Shown: positions 23,745 through 31,073 of the stretch, one piece after another
Layout: every line of letters starts with the position of its first letter
Numbering within the stretch: position 1 is the first letter of the stretch
From: an uncultured Dehalococcoidia bacterium
Lineage (GTDB): Bacteria > Chloroflexota > Dehalococcoidia > Bin125
Direction: 5' to 3'
NCBI GenBank assembly: GCA_958295515.1
Contig: CATQGW010000001.1
Span: forward strand, 248,001-312,000
Length of the DNA: 64,000 nt
Program-made: the position numbers and the translations under genes
Notes under the pieces: model-generated
The model's input: the letters and a program-made list of their open reading frames with translations, nothing else
The model's database searches: none
Told to the model about the DNA's origin: nothing

Positions 23745-24962
23745 TTACTCCGACGGCTGGGAGGGGCCGCGGCGGGGGTTGCGGGCGCGGCGGCGGCGCG
23801 GCGGGGGGGTGGGACCGCCCGGCGCTTCGCTCCGGGGCTGCTCGGCGGCGGAGTGCGGCGGGGAGTCGGTGTTGACCGCGCGACGCCGGCGGCGACGACG
23901 GCGCGGCTCGGGGGACTCGGACTCGCGCCGCTGCTCTTCGGCCGGCTCGCGCTGCTGCTCTTCAGCAGGCTCGCGCTGCTGCTCTTGGGGGGGGTTGGCG
24001 GGCGCGGCGGCGCGGCGCAGCGCTGAGCGCTGTTCGCGCTCGCGTTGTTCTTCGGCCTCGACCAGCGCCTGGTTGGGGGCGTCCTCGGTGCGCACCGCCA
24101 GACCGATCTCGGCGACCGGCACATCCACCCGCTGCGAGTGATCGTCGAGCGAGATCGTCACGTATTGCTGGAGGATGTTCTGCTTGATGACTTTGCCCAT
24201 GCCGGCCGGGGTGCTGACGCGCTTGCCCATTCGGGGCAGGGTGCCGCGCATCTCGCGGTAGACCTCGTGCTCGAAGGTGAGGCAGCAGAGCAGCCGCCCG
24301 CAGACGCCGGAGATGCTGTCGGGGTTGAGCGACAGTCCCTGGTCCTTGGCGGTGCGGACGCCGACTTTGGGGAAGCTGGTCATCCAGGAGGCGCAGCAGA
24401 GGCGCAGGCCGCAGATGTCGTAGCCGTCGACCAGCTTGGCGCGGTCGCGCGGGCCGGCGTGCTGCATATGCAGCTTGAGATCGTGTTCCTGCTCGATCTC
24501 GGCCACGACATCGCGGAAATCCACGTGCTCTTCGGCGTGGAAGTGCCCGGAGCCTTCGTCGCCGGCGAGATTGAGCTGCACGGCGATCGGGTAGAGCGCG
24601 AGATTGTCGCGCATGGCGATGCGTCGCATCTGCTCGACGATTTGCTCGCCGCGCTCGCGCCCTTCGACGGCCCGATCGCGGTCTTCGCGCGTCGCCTGGC
24701 GCAGAATTGGTTTCACCCCGCGGGCGGCGCGGCGCGGCGGCTCATCCGCGTCGTCGGGAACGGTCACCACCCGCGCCATTTCCTCGCCGCGGGCGGTCTC
24801 GACCACGACGTAGTCGCCGGGGAAGAGCGTGTGCGGCTCGGCGCTGTAGTGGTACATCCGCGAGGCCTCGCGGAAGCGCACGCCGATCACCACCTGAGGC
24901 GGCGGTTCGGGGATGAATTCTTCGATCGCGTCGGCGATCGGCTCGGGTTCGAAATCGGTCAT
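23745..24962 (-). CDS. ricT: PSP1-domain protein RicT/YaaT-like
   Basis: A 405-residue protein whose N-terminal two thirds match the PSP1/RicT family: GVRFREASRMYHYSAE, HFHAEEHVDFRDVVAEI, then cysteines in GYDICGLRLCCASWM and GVCGRLLCCLTFEHEVY. In Bacillus, RicT (YaaT) is part of an Fe-S Ric complex that directs mRNA cleavage with RNase Y. The C-terminal third is low complexity: Glu/Gln repeats (PAEEQQREPAEEQ), an Arg cluster and a Pro/Arg tail. It lies one base after the holB stop with a GGAG site spanning the junction, the conserved holB-yaaT order. Confidence 0.9.
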   Translation of the reverse strand: MTDFEPEPIADAIEEFIPEPPPQVVIGVRFREASRMYHYSAEPHTLFPGDYVVVETARGEEMARVVTVPDDADEPPRRAARGVKPILRQATREDRDRAVEGRERGEQIVEQMRRIAMRDNLALYPIAVQLNLAGDEGSGHFHAEEHVDFRDVVAEIEQEHDLKLHMQHAGPRDRAKLVDGYDICGLRLCCASWMTSFPKVGVRTAKDQGLSLNPDSISGVCGRLLCCLTFEHEVYREMRGTLPRMGKRVSTPAGMGKVIKQNILQQYVTISLDDHSQRVDVPVAEIGLAVRTEDAPNQALVEAEEQREREQRSALRRAAAPANPPQEQQREPAEEQQREPAEEQRRESESPEPRRRRRRRRAVNTDSPPHSAAEQPRSEAPGGPTPPPRRRRARNPRRGPSQPSE

Positions 24963-24963
24963 G

Positions 24964-26070
24964 TCAGGCTCCGTGCGCTGCCGCCGTCGCGCCGGGCGGT
25001 TGGCCGACGGGGATGCGCAGCAGCATCGCTTCGAGCGCGAGCCGCGTGTTGACCCCGTTGCGCAGATAGCGGCGGGTGCGTTGCAGCGTTTGCAGGAAGC
25101 GGCTGATCTGTTCAGGAGCGTAACGCGCCGCCTGCGCTTCGACGGATTGGCTGAGCGTGCTGTGGACCACTCGCTGCGTTTCGCCGACCCGCGCCAGCCA
25201 GAGATCGCGCCACCAGTCGATCCATGCGCCGAGCATCAGCAGGAGGTCGTCGAGCGCCTGCGGGCCGCTCTGGCCGCCGCGCCCGGCGAGCTGCTCGGCG
25301 GCGGCCAGACGGTCGGCGCGGGAGGCGTCGGCGAGGCGCAGCAGCTCGTCGATCTGCGCCGCGCGGATCGCCAGCGGGTCGCCCTCGGCCAGCTCCTGAT
25401 CGAGCCAGCCGACGCGCCCGCGCGACTGCCGCGCGAGCTGGCGAATCGCGGCGCCGTCCAGATCGGGCAGGCGCTCGCGCAGCCAGGCTTCGGTGCGCTG
25501 CTGGTTGAGCGGGGCCAGCCGCAGCGCGCGGCAGCGCGAGCGAATGGTCTCGGAGAGCAGCGACTCGCGGGCGCTGAGCAGCACGAAATAGACGCCCAGC
25601 GGCGGCTCCTCGAGCGTTTTCAGAAAGGCGTCCGCCGCGTCGCCGGTCAGCGCATCGGCGGGGTCCACGATCACAACCCGATTGGGTCCCTCGAACGGCT
25701 TGATTGAGGTGACGCGCTCGACCCAGCGAATCTGACAGATGCCGACGGTGCGCGAGCGGCTGTGGTCGTGGTCGTTGACGGCGCAGATGCCGCCGGGCTG
25801 CACCAGCGCGACGTCGGTGTGGCGAATCGGCTCGTGGCGGTGCTCGGGATCGAAGATGCGCCGGCAGGGGCGGCAATCGCCGCAGGGCGGACGCTGCGCC
25901 CCGCAGACCACGCCCTGCGCGATTTTGAGCGCCAGCTCGTGCTTGCCGATGCCTTCCGGACCGCTGATCAGCAGCGCGTGCGGCAGCCGCTGGGCGTCGA
26001 TCATCGCTTCCAGCGCGCGCAGCGCGATCGTCTCACCGTGCGCGCCGAATCGTCCCGCTTCAGTCTCCAT
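24964..26070 (-). CDS. holB: DNA polymerase III subunit delta' (clamp-loader)
   Basis: A 368-residue AAA+ clamp-loader subunit. The P-loop-like GPEGIGKHELALKIAQ (about residue 36) retains Gly-Lys; a zinc-binding cluster CGAQRPPCGDCRPCRRI follows. VVIVDPADALTGDAADAFLKTLEEPP is the Walker B/sensor region, where DP replaces the usual DE. SRCRALRLAPLNQQ is the arginine-rich motif. It is located between lysA and ricT on the minus strand, four bases or less from each neighbour, so all three are likely co-transcribed from the lysA promoter. Confidence 0.9.
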   Translation of the reverse strand: METEAGRFGAHGETIALRALEAMIDAQRLPHALLISGPEGIGKHELALKIAQGVVCGAQRPPCGDCRPCRRIFDPEHRHEPIRHTDVALVQPGGICAVNDHDHSRSRTVGICQIRWVERVTSIKPFEGPNRVVIVDPADALTGDAADAFLKTLEEPPLGVYFVLLSARESLLSETIRSRCRALRLAPLNQQRTEAWLRERLPDLDGAAIRQLARQSRGRVGWLDQELAEGDPLAIRAAQIDELLRLADASRADRLAAAEQLAGRGGQSGPQALDDLLLMLGAWIDWWRDLWLARVGETQRVVHSTLSQSVEAQAARYAPEQISRFLQTLQRTRRYLRNGVNTRLALEAMLLRIPVGQPPGATAAAHGA

Positions 26071-26073
26071 CGT

Positions 26074-27408
26074 TCAGCGGTCCAGCACTTCGTGGGAGAG
26101 CAGGTCCTCGAACGTCTGGCGTCGTCTCACCAGCCGCGCCTCGCCGTCGCGCAGCATCACCACGGCGGGGCGCAGCGCGAGGTTGTAGTTGCTCTCCATC
26201 GCCAGTTGATAAGCGCCGGCGGCGGGCATCGCGATCAGCTCGCCGGGTTGCAGGTCGGGCAGCGCGGCGTCGCGCACCAGCACATCGCCGCTTTCGCAGA
26301 ACTTGCCGGCGATGGTGACGGTGCGGTCGCGGTCGGCGAAGATGCGCTCCGCCGGCAGCGCGCGGTATTGCGAGTCGTACATCGCGGGGCGAATGTTGTC
26401 GGCCATCCCGCCATCGACGGCGACATAGCTGCGCGTGCCGGGAATCTCCTTGCGGCTAACCACGGAGTAGAGCGCGACGCCGGCGCGTCCGACCACCGAG
26501 CGGCCGGGCTCGATATGCACCTCGGGCAGCGGCAGGCGGTGGTCCTCGCAGGCGGCGCGCAAGGCCGCGCCGACGGCCTCGGCGTAGGCCGCGTGCGTGG
26601 GCGGCAGGCGGTCGTCGGTGTAGCCGATCGCGAAGCCGCCGCCGGGGCTGAACTCGCGCCAGCGGTAGCCGTGCCGCTGCTGCATCTCGGCGGCGAAGCC
26701 GGCGGCCACGGCGATGCCGTCGCGGTAGGGCTGGAGGTCGTAGATCGGCGAGCCGAGGTGAATGTGGAAGCCGCTCAGATCCAGTCCCGGCGCGGCCAAC
26801 GCGCGCTCGACGGCGGCGGCGGCCTGACCGCTGGGCAGCGGGAAGCCGAACTTGCTGTCCTTGAGGCCGGTGGTGGTCTTGACGTGCGTTCGCGCGTTGA
26901 CGCCGGGTGTAATTCGCAGCATCACCGTCTGGGTTGCGCCGCGCTCGCGGGTCAGGCGCTCCAGCGCGTCCAACTCGTCGTCGTTGTCGATGATGATCCG
27001 CCCCACGCCGGCGTCGAGCGCCTGCGCCAGTTCGTCGATGCCCTTGGCGTTGCCGTGGAAGCCGATCTGCTCGGCGGGCATGCCGCCGGCCAGCGCGGTG
27101 TACAGCTCGCCGCCGGAGACGACATCCATGCCCAGCCCCTCATCGACGAGGATCTGAGTCAGCGCCGGGCTGAGCCAGGCTTTGGCGGCGTAGAGCACGC
27201 GCAGGCTGGGCAGCTCGGCCTCGAAGGCGCGGCGGTAGGCGCGGCAGGCGGCGCGGATGCTGTGCTCGTCGTAGATGTAGAGCGGCGTGCCGAAGCGCTC
27301 GGCCAGCTCGCGCAGATCGCAGCCGCCGATTGACAGCCGCCCTTCGGCGTCGGCCTCGGCGGTCAGCGGCAGGATGTCGGCGTAGGGGGTCGTTTTCAGC
27401 GTGCTCAT
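26074..27408 (-). CDS. lysA: Diaminopimelate decarboxylase
   Basis: A PLP enzyme making L-lysine from meso-diaminopimelate, 444 residues. The PLP lysine is in VLYAAKAWLSPAL (about residue 74). HIHLGSPIYDLQPY, SPGGGFAIGY, IEPGRSVVG and the GKFCESGDVL motif with the catalytic Cys are present. The start ATG sits six bases after a TAGACT on the same strand and lacks a ribosome-binding site, so its mRNA is probably leaderless. Confidence 0.95.
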   Translation of the reverse strand: MSTLKTTPYADILPLTAEADAEGRLSIGGCDLRELAERFGTPLYIYDEHSIRAACRAYRRAFEAELPSLRVLYAAKAWLSPALTQILVDEGLGMDVVSGGELYTALAGGMPAEQIGFHGNAKGIDELAQALDAGVGRIIIDNDDELDALERLTRERGATQTVMLRITPGVNARTHVKTTTGLKDSKFGFPLPSGQAAAAVERALAAPGLDLSGFHIHLGSPIYDLQPYRDGIAVAAGFAAEMQQRHGYRWREFSPGGGFAIGYTDDRLPPTHAAYAEAVGAALRAACEDHRLPLPEVHIEPGRSVVGRAGVALYSVVSRKEIPGTRSYVAVDGGMADNIRPAMYDSQYRALPAERIFADRDRTVTIAGKFCESGDVLVRDAALPDLQPGELIAMPAAGAYQLAMESNYNLALRPAVVMLRDGEARLVRRRQTFEDLLSHEVLDR

Positions 27409-27414
27409 ACCCAG

Positions 27415-27420
27415 AGTCTA
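27415..27420 (-). promoter_or_regulatory. TAGACT -10 box placing the lysA transcript start on the ATG
   Basis: On the minus strand, TAGACT is followed by ctgggt and then ATG. The hexamer-to-start spacing is the same as at the adenosyltransferase gene, and again no Shine-Dalgarno is seen. Confidence 0.55.
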
Positions 27421-27452
27421 CGGGGCGTCTACGGATACGCCTCCGGCTCGCG

Positions 27453-27458
27453 TAGACT
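27453..27458 (+). promoter_or_regulatory. Candidate -10 box TAGACT for the metallo-hydrolase gene
   Basis: Divergent to the lysA box, about 33 bases away. The predicted start near 27465 leaves a 36-base leader with a GGGAG site, so this transcript would be led rather than leaderless. Confidence 0.4.
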
Positions 27459-27500
27459 GGCGGAGCGAGCCGCGCATTGGGCGCGCACCGGGAGTCGAAC

Positions 27501-28178
27501 ATGGACGCACATTCCGAGTCCGAACAGCTGCGCATCTACAAGCTGGGCCCCTTCGGCGCGGCCTCCAACAACGCCTTCTTCCTGGTCGACCAGGCGACCG
27601 GCGACGCGGCGATCATCGACGCCGTGGCCAACTACGAAGCGGTGCTGGCGGGCGTGGAGGCGGCGGGCGCGACGCCCAAGATGGTGCTGTTCACCCACTC
27701 GCACCCGGATCACCTGGAGTCGTTCGACGCGCTGCGCGAGCTGCTGCCGGTGCCGTTCTACATGCATCCGGACGACGTGACGGCGGACGCGGAGCACGCC
27801 TGGCTCGATGCGGACCTCGAGGTGGATGTGCATGTCAACGGCGGCGACGACATTCTGCTCGGCGAGACCGAGCTGCGGGTGCTGCACACGCCGGGCCACA
27901 CGACGGGCAGCATCTGCTTCTACGCGCCGCCCTACTGCGTGGTGGGCGACACGCTGTTCCCCGGCGGGCCGGGCTTTACGACCTCCGAGGACAACCTGCG
28001 CACCGTGGTTCGCTCGATTCTCGAGCACCTCTACGCGCTGCCCGGCGACACGCTGACGTTCAACGGTCACGGCGAGGACGCGCTAATCCGCGACAGCCTC
28101 GATGAGGTGGTGAACTGCCTGATGCAGGGCAGTCTGACCCGCGATGGACAGGGCAACACCGCCTGGCAGCCGAACTAG
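27501..28178 (+). CDS. Metallo-beta-lactamase-fold hydrolase (glyoxalase II-like)
   Basis: A 225-residue MBL-fold enzyme. The metal motif is FTHSHPDHLES (about residue 75), followed by VLHTPGHTTGSICFY (second His) and VVGDTLFPGGPGFT (bridging Asp), with FNGHGED giving the last His. This matches hydroxyacylglutathione hydrolase-like members, though the substrate is not determinable. The start ATG 27501 has GGGAG six bases upstream; the ORF track begins eight codons earlier without a site. The stop overlaps the next GTG by one base (TAGTG). Confidence 0.9.
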   Translation: MDAHSESEQLRIYKLGPFGAASNNAFFLVDQATGDAAIIDAVANYEAVLAGVEAAGATPKMVLFTHSHPDHLESFDALRELLPVPFYMHPDDVTADAEHAWLDADLEVDVHVNGGDDILLGETELRVLHTPGHTTGSICFYAPPYCVVGDTLFPGGPGFTTSEDNLRTVVRSILEHLYALPGDTLTFNGHGEDALIRDSLDEVVNCLMQGSLTRDGQGNTAWQPN

Positions 28179-29491
28179 TGCCCGCGCAATTGCGACAGGG
28201 CGAACCGCTCGCCGGCGCCGATCTCACGCCCGATCGGCGCGTGCTGGACAACGGACTGCGGGTGCTCAGCACGCCGATGCCGCACACCCGCTCGGTCACC
28301 GTCTCGTTCTATGTGGGCGCGGGCGCGCGCCACGAGCGCGATGAGCTGGCCGGCGTCTCGCATCTGGTCGAGCATTGCGTCTTCAAGGGCTCCGCGGCGC
28401 GCCCGCAGGCGGTCGACATCTCGATTGCAATCGAGGGCGTGGGCGGCATGATCAACGCCGCCACCGACCGTGAATACACCGTCTATTTCGCCAAGGTCCC
28501 CGCTCCGCAGCTGGACACGGCGCTGGACGTGATTCTCGATCTGGCCTGCCGCCCGATTTTCGACGCGGACGAACTGGAGAAAGAGCGCCAGGTCATTCTG
28601 GAGGAGCTGGCCGCGGTGGAGGACTCGCCGGCGCAGCTGGCCGGGCTGGCGATGGACGCGCTGCTCTGGACCGACACGCCGGTGGGACGCGATATCGCCG
28701 GCACGCCGCAGAGCGTGGCGGAGATTCCCTACGAGGACACGGTGGACTATTGGCGCAACCAGTACGCGCCGTCCAACGCGCTGCTCTCGCTGGCCGGCGC
28801 GCTGGACCCGGCGGTGGTGGCCGCCCGCGCGGCGGAGCTGACCGCCGACTGGAACTTCGGCCGGCCGCAGCCGTGGCTCCCCGCGCCGCTGGCGGCGCAC
28901 GGCGCGCGCACCGCGCTGCGCAACAAGGAGACCGAGCAGACGCACCTCGTGGTCGGGCTGCCCTCGGTCTCCTCGACGCATCCCGACCGCTACGCGATGT
29001 CGCTGCTGATCGGCATTCTCGGCGACGGGATGAGCAGCCGCCTTTTCCTGCGCGTGCGCGAGGAGCTGGGGCTGGCGTATGACGTACACGCCTACGGCTC
29101 GGGGCTTCAGGACTCGGGGGCGATGCACGTGTATCTCGCCGTTGATCCGGAGCGCGCGGTTGAGGCGTTGCAGGCGGCGCTGGGCGAACTGTCCCGCATC
29201 CGCGAGGGGGTGGAGGCGGACGAGTTGGAGCGCGCGCGGCGCTACTCCGAAGGCCGGATGCTGCTGGGGCTTGAAGATACCCGCGCGGTTTCCAGCTGGA
29301 ACGGCGGCCAGGAGCTGCTGCGCGGCGAAATTCACACGGTGGACGAGGTGGCGGCTGCGTACAGCGCGGTGACCAGCGATGATCTGGCGCGGTTGGCCAA
29401 CGAGTACATCCGCGAAGATCTGCTGCGGCTTTCCGTGGTCGGTCCGCACGATGACGTCGAGCCGCTGGAGGCGGCGCTGCGGCTCACGTAG
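28178..29491 (+). CDS. M16 family zinc peptidase
   Basis: A 437-residue pitrilysin-type peptidase. The inverted zinc motif HLVEH is at about residue 62, in SHLVEHCVFKGS, with the distal Glu in VILEELAAVEDSP. The non-catalytic second half includes HLVVGLPSVSSTHPDRYAMSLLIGILGDGMSSRLF, typical of processing-peptidase-like M16B. The GTG start overlaps the preceding stop. No signal peptide is seen, so it is probably cytoplasmic. In many bacteria a similar gene follows polynucleotide phosphorylase; here it follows an MBL-fold hydrolase. Confidence 0.93.
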   Translation: MPAQLRQGEPLAGADLTPDRRVLDNGLRVLSTPMPHTRSVTVSFYVGAGARHERDELAGVSHLVEHCVFKGSAARPQAVDISIAIEGVGGMINAATDREYTVYFAKVPAPQLDTALDVILDLACRPIFDADELEKERQVILEELAAVEDSPAQLAGLAMDALLWTDTPVGRDIAGTPQSVAEIPYEDTVDYWRNQYAPSNALLSLAGALDPAVVAARAAELTADWNFGRPQPWLPAPLAAHGARTALRNKETEQTHLVVGLPSVSSTHPDRYAMSLLIGILGDGMSSRLFLRVREELGLAYDVHAYGSGLQDSGAMHVYLAVDPERAVEALQAALGELSRIREGVEADELERARRYSEGRMLLGLEDTRAVSSWNGGQELLRGEIHTVDEVAAAYSAVTSDDLARLANEYIREDLLRLSVVGPHDDVEPLEAALRLT

Positions 29492-29526
29492 TTGTCAGGA
29501 TGGTTGGATGCAGCCTGGGTGCTGGT

Positions 29527-29618
29527 CACGGCGAGATACCCGCGGCAAGCGCGGGTATGACGGGGGGAAGTGGGCGGGTATGACGGTTTGCAAGCGCGGG
29601 TATGACGGGGGAGGTGGG
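29527..29618 (+). repeat. Dispersed palindromic intergenic repeat, copy 4 (with two extra half-sites)
   Basis: The core cggcgagATACCCGCGgcaagCGCGGGTATgacgg is identical to copy 2. Two further half-sites follow (gcgggtatgacggtttg and caagcgcgggtatgacggggg). It occupies the convergent gap between the M16 peptidase gene and the methyltransferase gene. Confidence 0.92.
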
Positions 29619-29632
29619 AACAATTACTGCTG

Positions 29633-30511
29633 TTATTGCAGTGGTGCTACGGGAGACTCTCTGCGCTCATCCACTTCCAACCGCTCCCGCATTAGTTCGC
29701 AGTAGTCGGCGTTGATATCAATTCCGATTGCTTGCCTGCGCAGGGCTTGGGCGGCGGCCAGGGTTGAGCCTGAACCGGCGAACGGGTCCAGCACCAGATC
29801 GCCCTCGGCGCTGAACAGGCGGATGAACCAGTCCGGCAGCGTCTCCGGGAAGGCGGCGCTGTGGTTGCGGTTGCCGCACTCTGTCGCCATGTGCAGCACG
29901 TTGGTCGGATAGGCCAGCTTGCGCCCCACCCAGTTGGAGATGTTTTTGCCGAAGCCGCTCTGCACGCGCGACTCGTCGCGCACCTGGTCGGTCGCGCTGA
30001 GATTGCGCAGCCGCCCGTCCGCCCAATCCCCCACCGGCGCCATCACCGCGTCCTGATACATCGCAAACTTGCGCTGCTTGTTGAATTGCAGCAAGCGCTC
30101 CCAGGAATCGCGGAAGCGATTCGGCCACTTGCCCGGGTAGCAGTTCTTCTTGTGCCAGATGAACTCTTCGGTCCATAGCCAGCCGGCCCGGCGCATCGCC
30201 AGAATCAGTTCCAGTACGTAGGTATGGCGCTCGCCCTTGACCGCCTTCTCTTTGATGTTGAGGATGAACGTGCCGTCGGACCGCAGCACGCGCTGAATTT
30301 CACCCGCGAACGGCATGAACCACTCGACATACTCGTCGGGGTGAATGCCTCCGTAGGTGCTGCGCCGCTGGTCTGCGTAGGGCGGCGAGGTAACGACCAG
30401 CTGCACCGACTCGGGCGGCAGGGCGCGCAGCAATTCCGACGCATCGCCTGCGGCGATGCGGATCGGCTGCGCCGCATCGGGCAGCGCGATCGCCGCCGGT
30501 TCGCCGCTCAT
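29633..30511 (-). CDS. Beta-class DNA methyltransferase (N4-cytosine or N6-adenine)
   Basis: A 292-residue S-adenosylmethionine-dependent DNA amino-methyltransferase. Catalytic motif IV is TSPPYADQR (about residue 40) and the AdoMet motif I is DPFAGSGSTLAAA (about 240), so the motif order IV then I is that of the beta group. The SPPY form is common in N4-cytosine enzymes, but N6-adenine members also occur. No restriction endonuclease gene adjoins it, so it may be solitary. A GAGGAAA site precedes the ATG. It lies 25 bases after the DinB-like gene on the same strand. Confidence 0.9.
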   Translation of the reverse strand: MSGEPAAIALPDAAQPIRIAAGDASELLRALPPESVQLVVTSPPYADQRRSTYGGIHPDEYVEWFMPFAGEIQRVLRSDGTFILNIKEKAVKGERHTYVLELILAMRRAGWLWTEEFIWHKKNCYPGKWPNRFRDSWERLLQFNKQRKFAMYQDAVMAPVGDWADGRLRNLSATDQVRDESRVQSGFGKNISNWVGRKLAYPTNVLHMATECGNRNHSAAFPETLPDWFIRLFSAEGDLVLDPFAGSGSTLAAAQALRRQAIGIDINADYCELMRERLEVDERRESPVAPLQ

Positions 30512-30536
30512 CGCATTTCCTCTTGAGCTCGGCGGC

Positions 30537-31073
30537 CTACAGCCGCCCCTGCGCGTATTGGTGCAGCAGCGCGCGGAGGTGATTGATTTCGCCCGCGTGG
30601 TACACGTCGTGGATGCTGATCGCGTCCAGGATGCCGCGCGTTTCCCACTGCGCGCCCCAGTAGGTGGGGCGCATCGAGAGCAGCTCCGCGTCGGTGGTCA
30701 GCATCCGCACCTGTGTGATCAGATCGCCGTGGGTGCGCGTCAGCCAGTCCATCAGGTCCTCGAAGGTGGCCTCGCTGACCGCTTCCTCTTTGTCCCAGGC
30801 GGTCCAGAAGGTGCGCGTGGCGTCGCCGAAGGCGTGGTCGACATACATCGATTTGACTGAGCCGCAGTGCACGATCAGATCGCGCATCGTGCGTCCGCCG
30901 CCGGGCGGCAGCTTGTCAAGGTCCGCGCCGGTCACCGAGGAGAGATTGGCCATCAGCGAGTGCTCGGGCTTGCCGTCGAACGACTGATCGAGCTGCCAGA
31001 TCAGATATTGCAGCACATCGCGATCGTCGCGGATGCTGTTGGGCATCGCTGCGCCGGAGTGGTCGTCGGGCAT
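30537..31073 (-). CDS. DinB-like four-helix protein
   Basis: A 178-residue DinB/YfiT-like metal-binding helical bundle. The pattern of His residues, IVHCGSVKSMYVDHAF and later HDVYHAGEINHLRALLHQY, matches the three-His site of the superfamily, some of whose members are bacillithiol- or mycothiol-dependent transferases. The start is taken at ATG 31073, which overlaps the stop of the radical SAM gene (TGATG); an ATG nine codons later is possible. The much longer ORF in the track is an extension into the radical SAM gene. Confidence 0.82.
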   Translation of the reverse strand: MPDDHSGAAMPNSIRDDRDVLQYLIWQLDQSFDGKPEHSLMANLSSVTGADLDKLPPGGGRTMRDLIVHCGSVKSMYVDHAFGDATRTFWTAWDKEEAVSEATFEDLMDWLTRTHGDLITQVRMLTTDAELLSMRPTYWGAQWETRGILDAISIHDVYHAGEINHLRALLHQYAQGRL

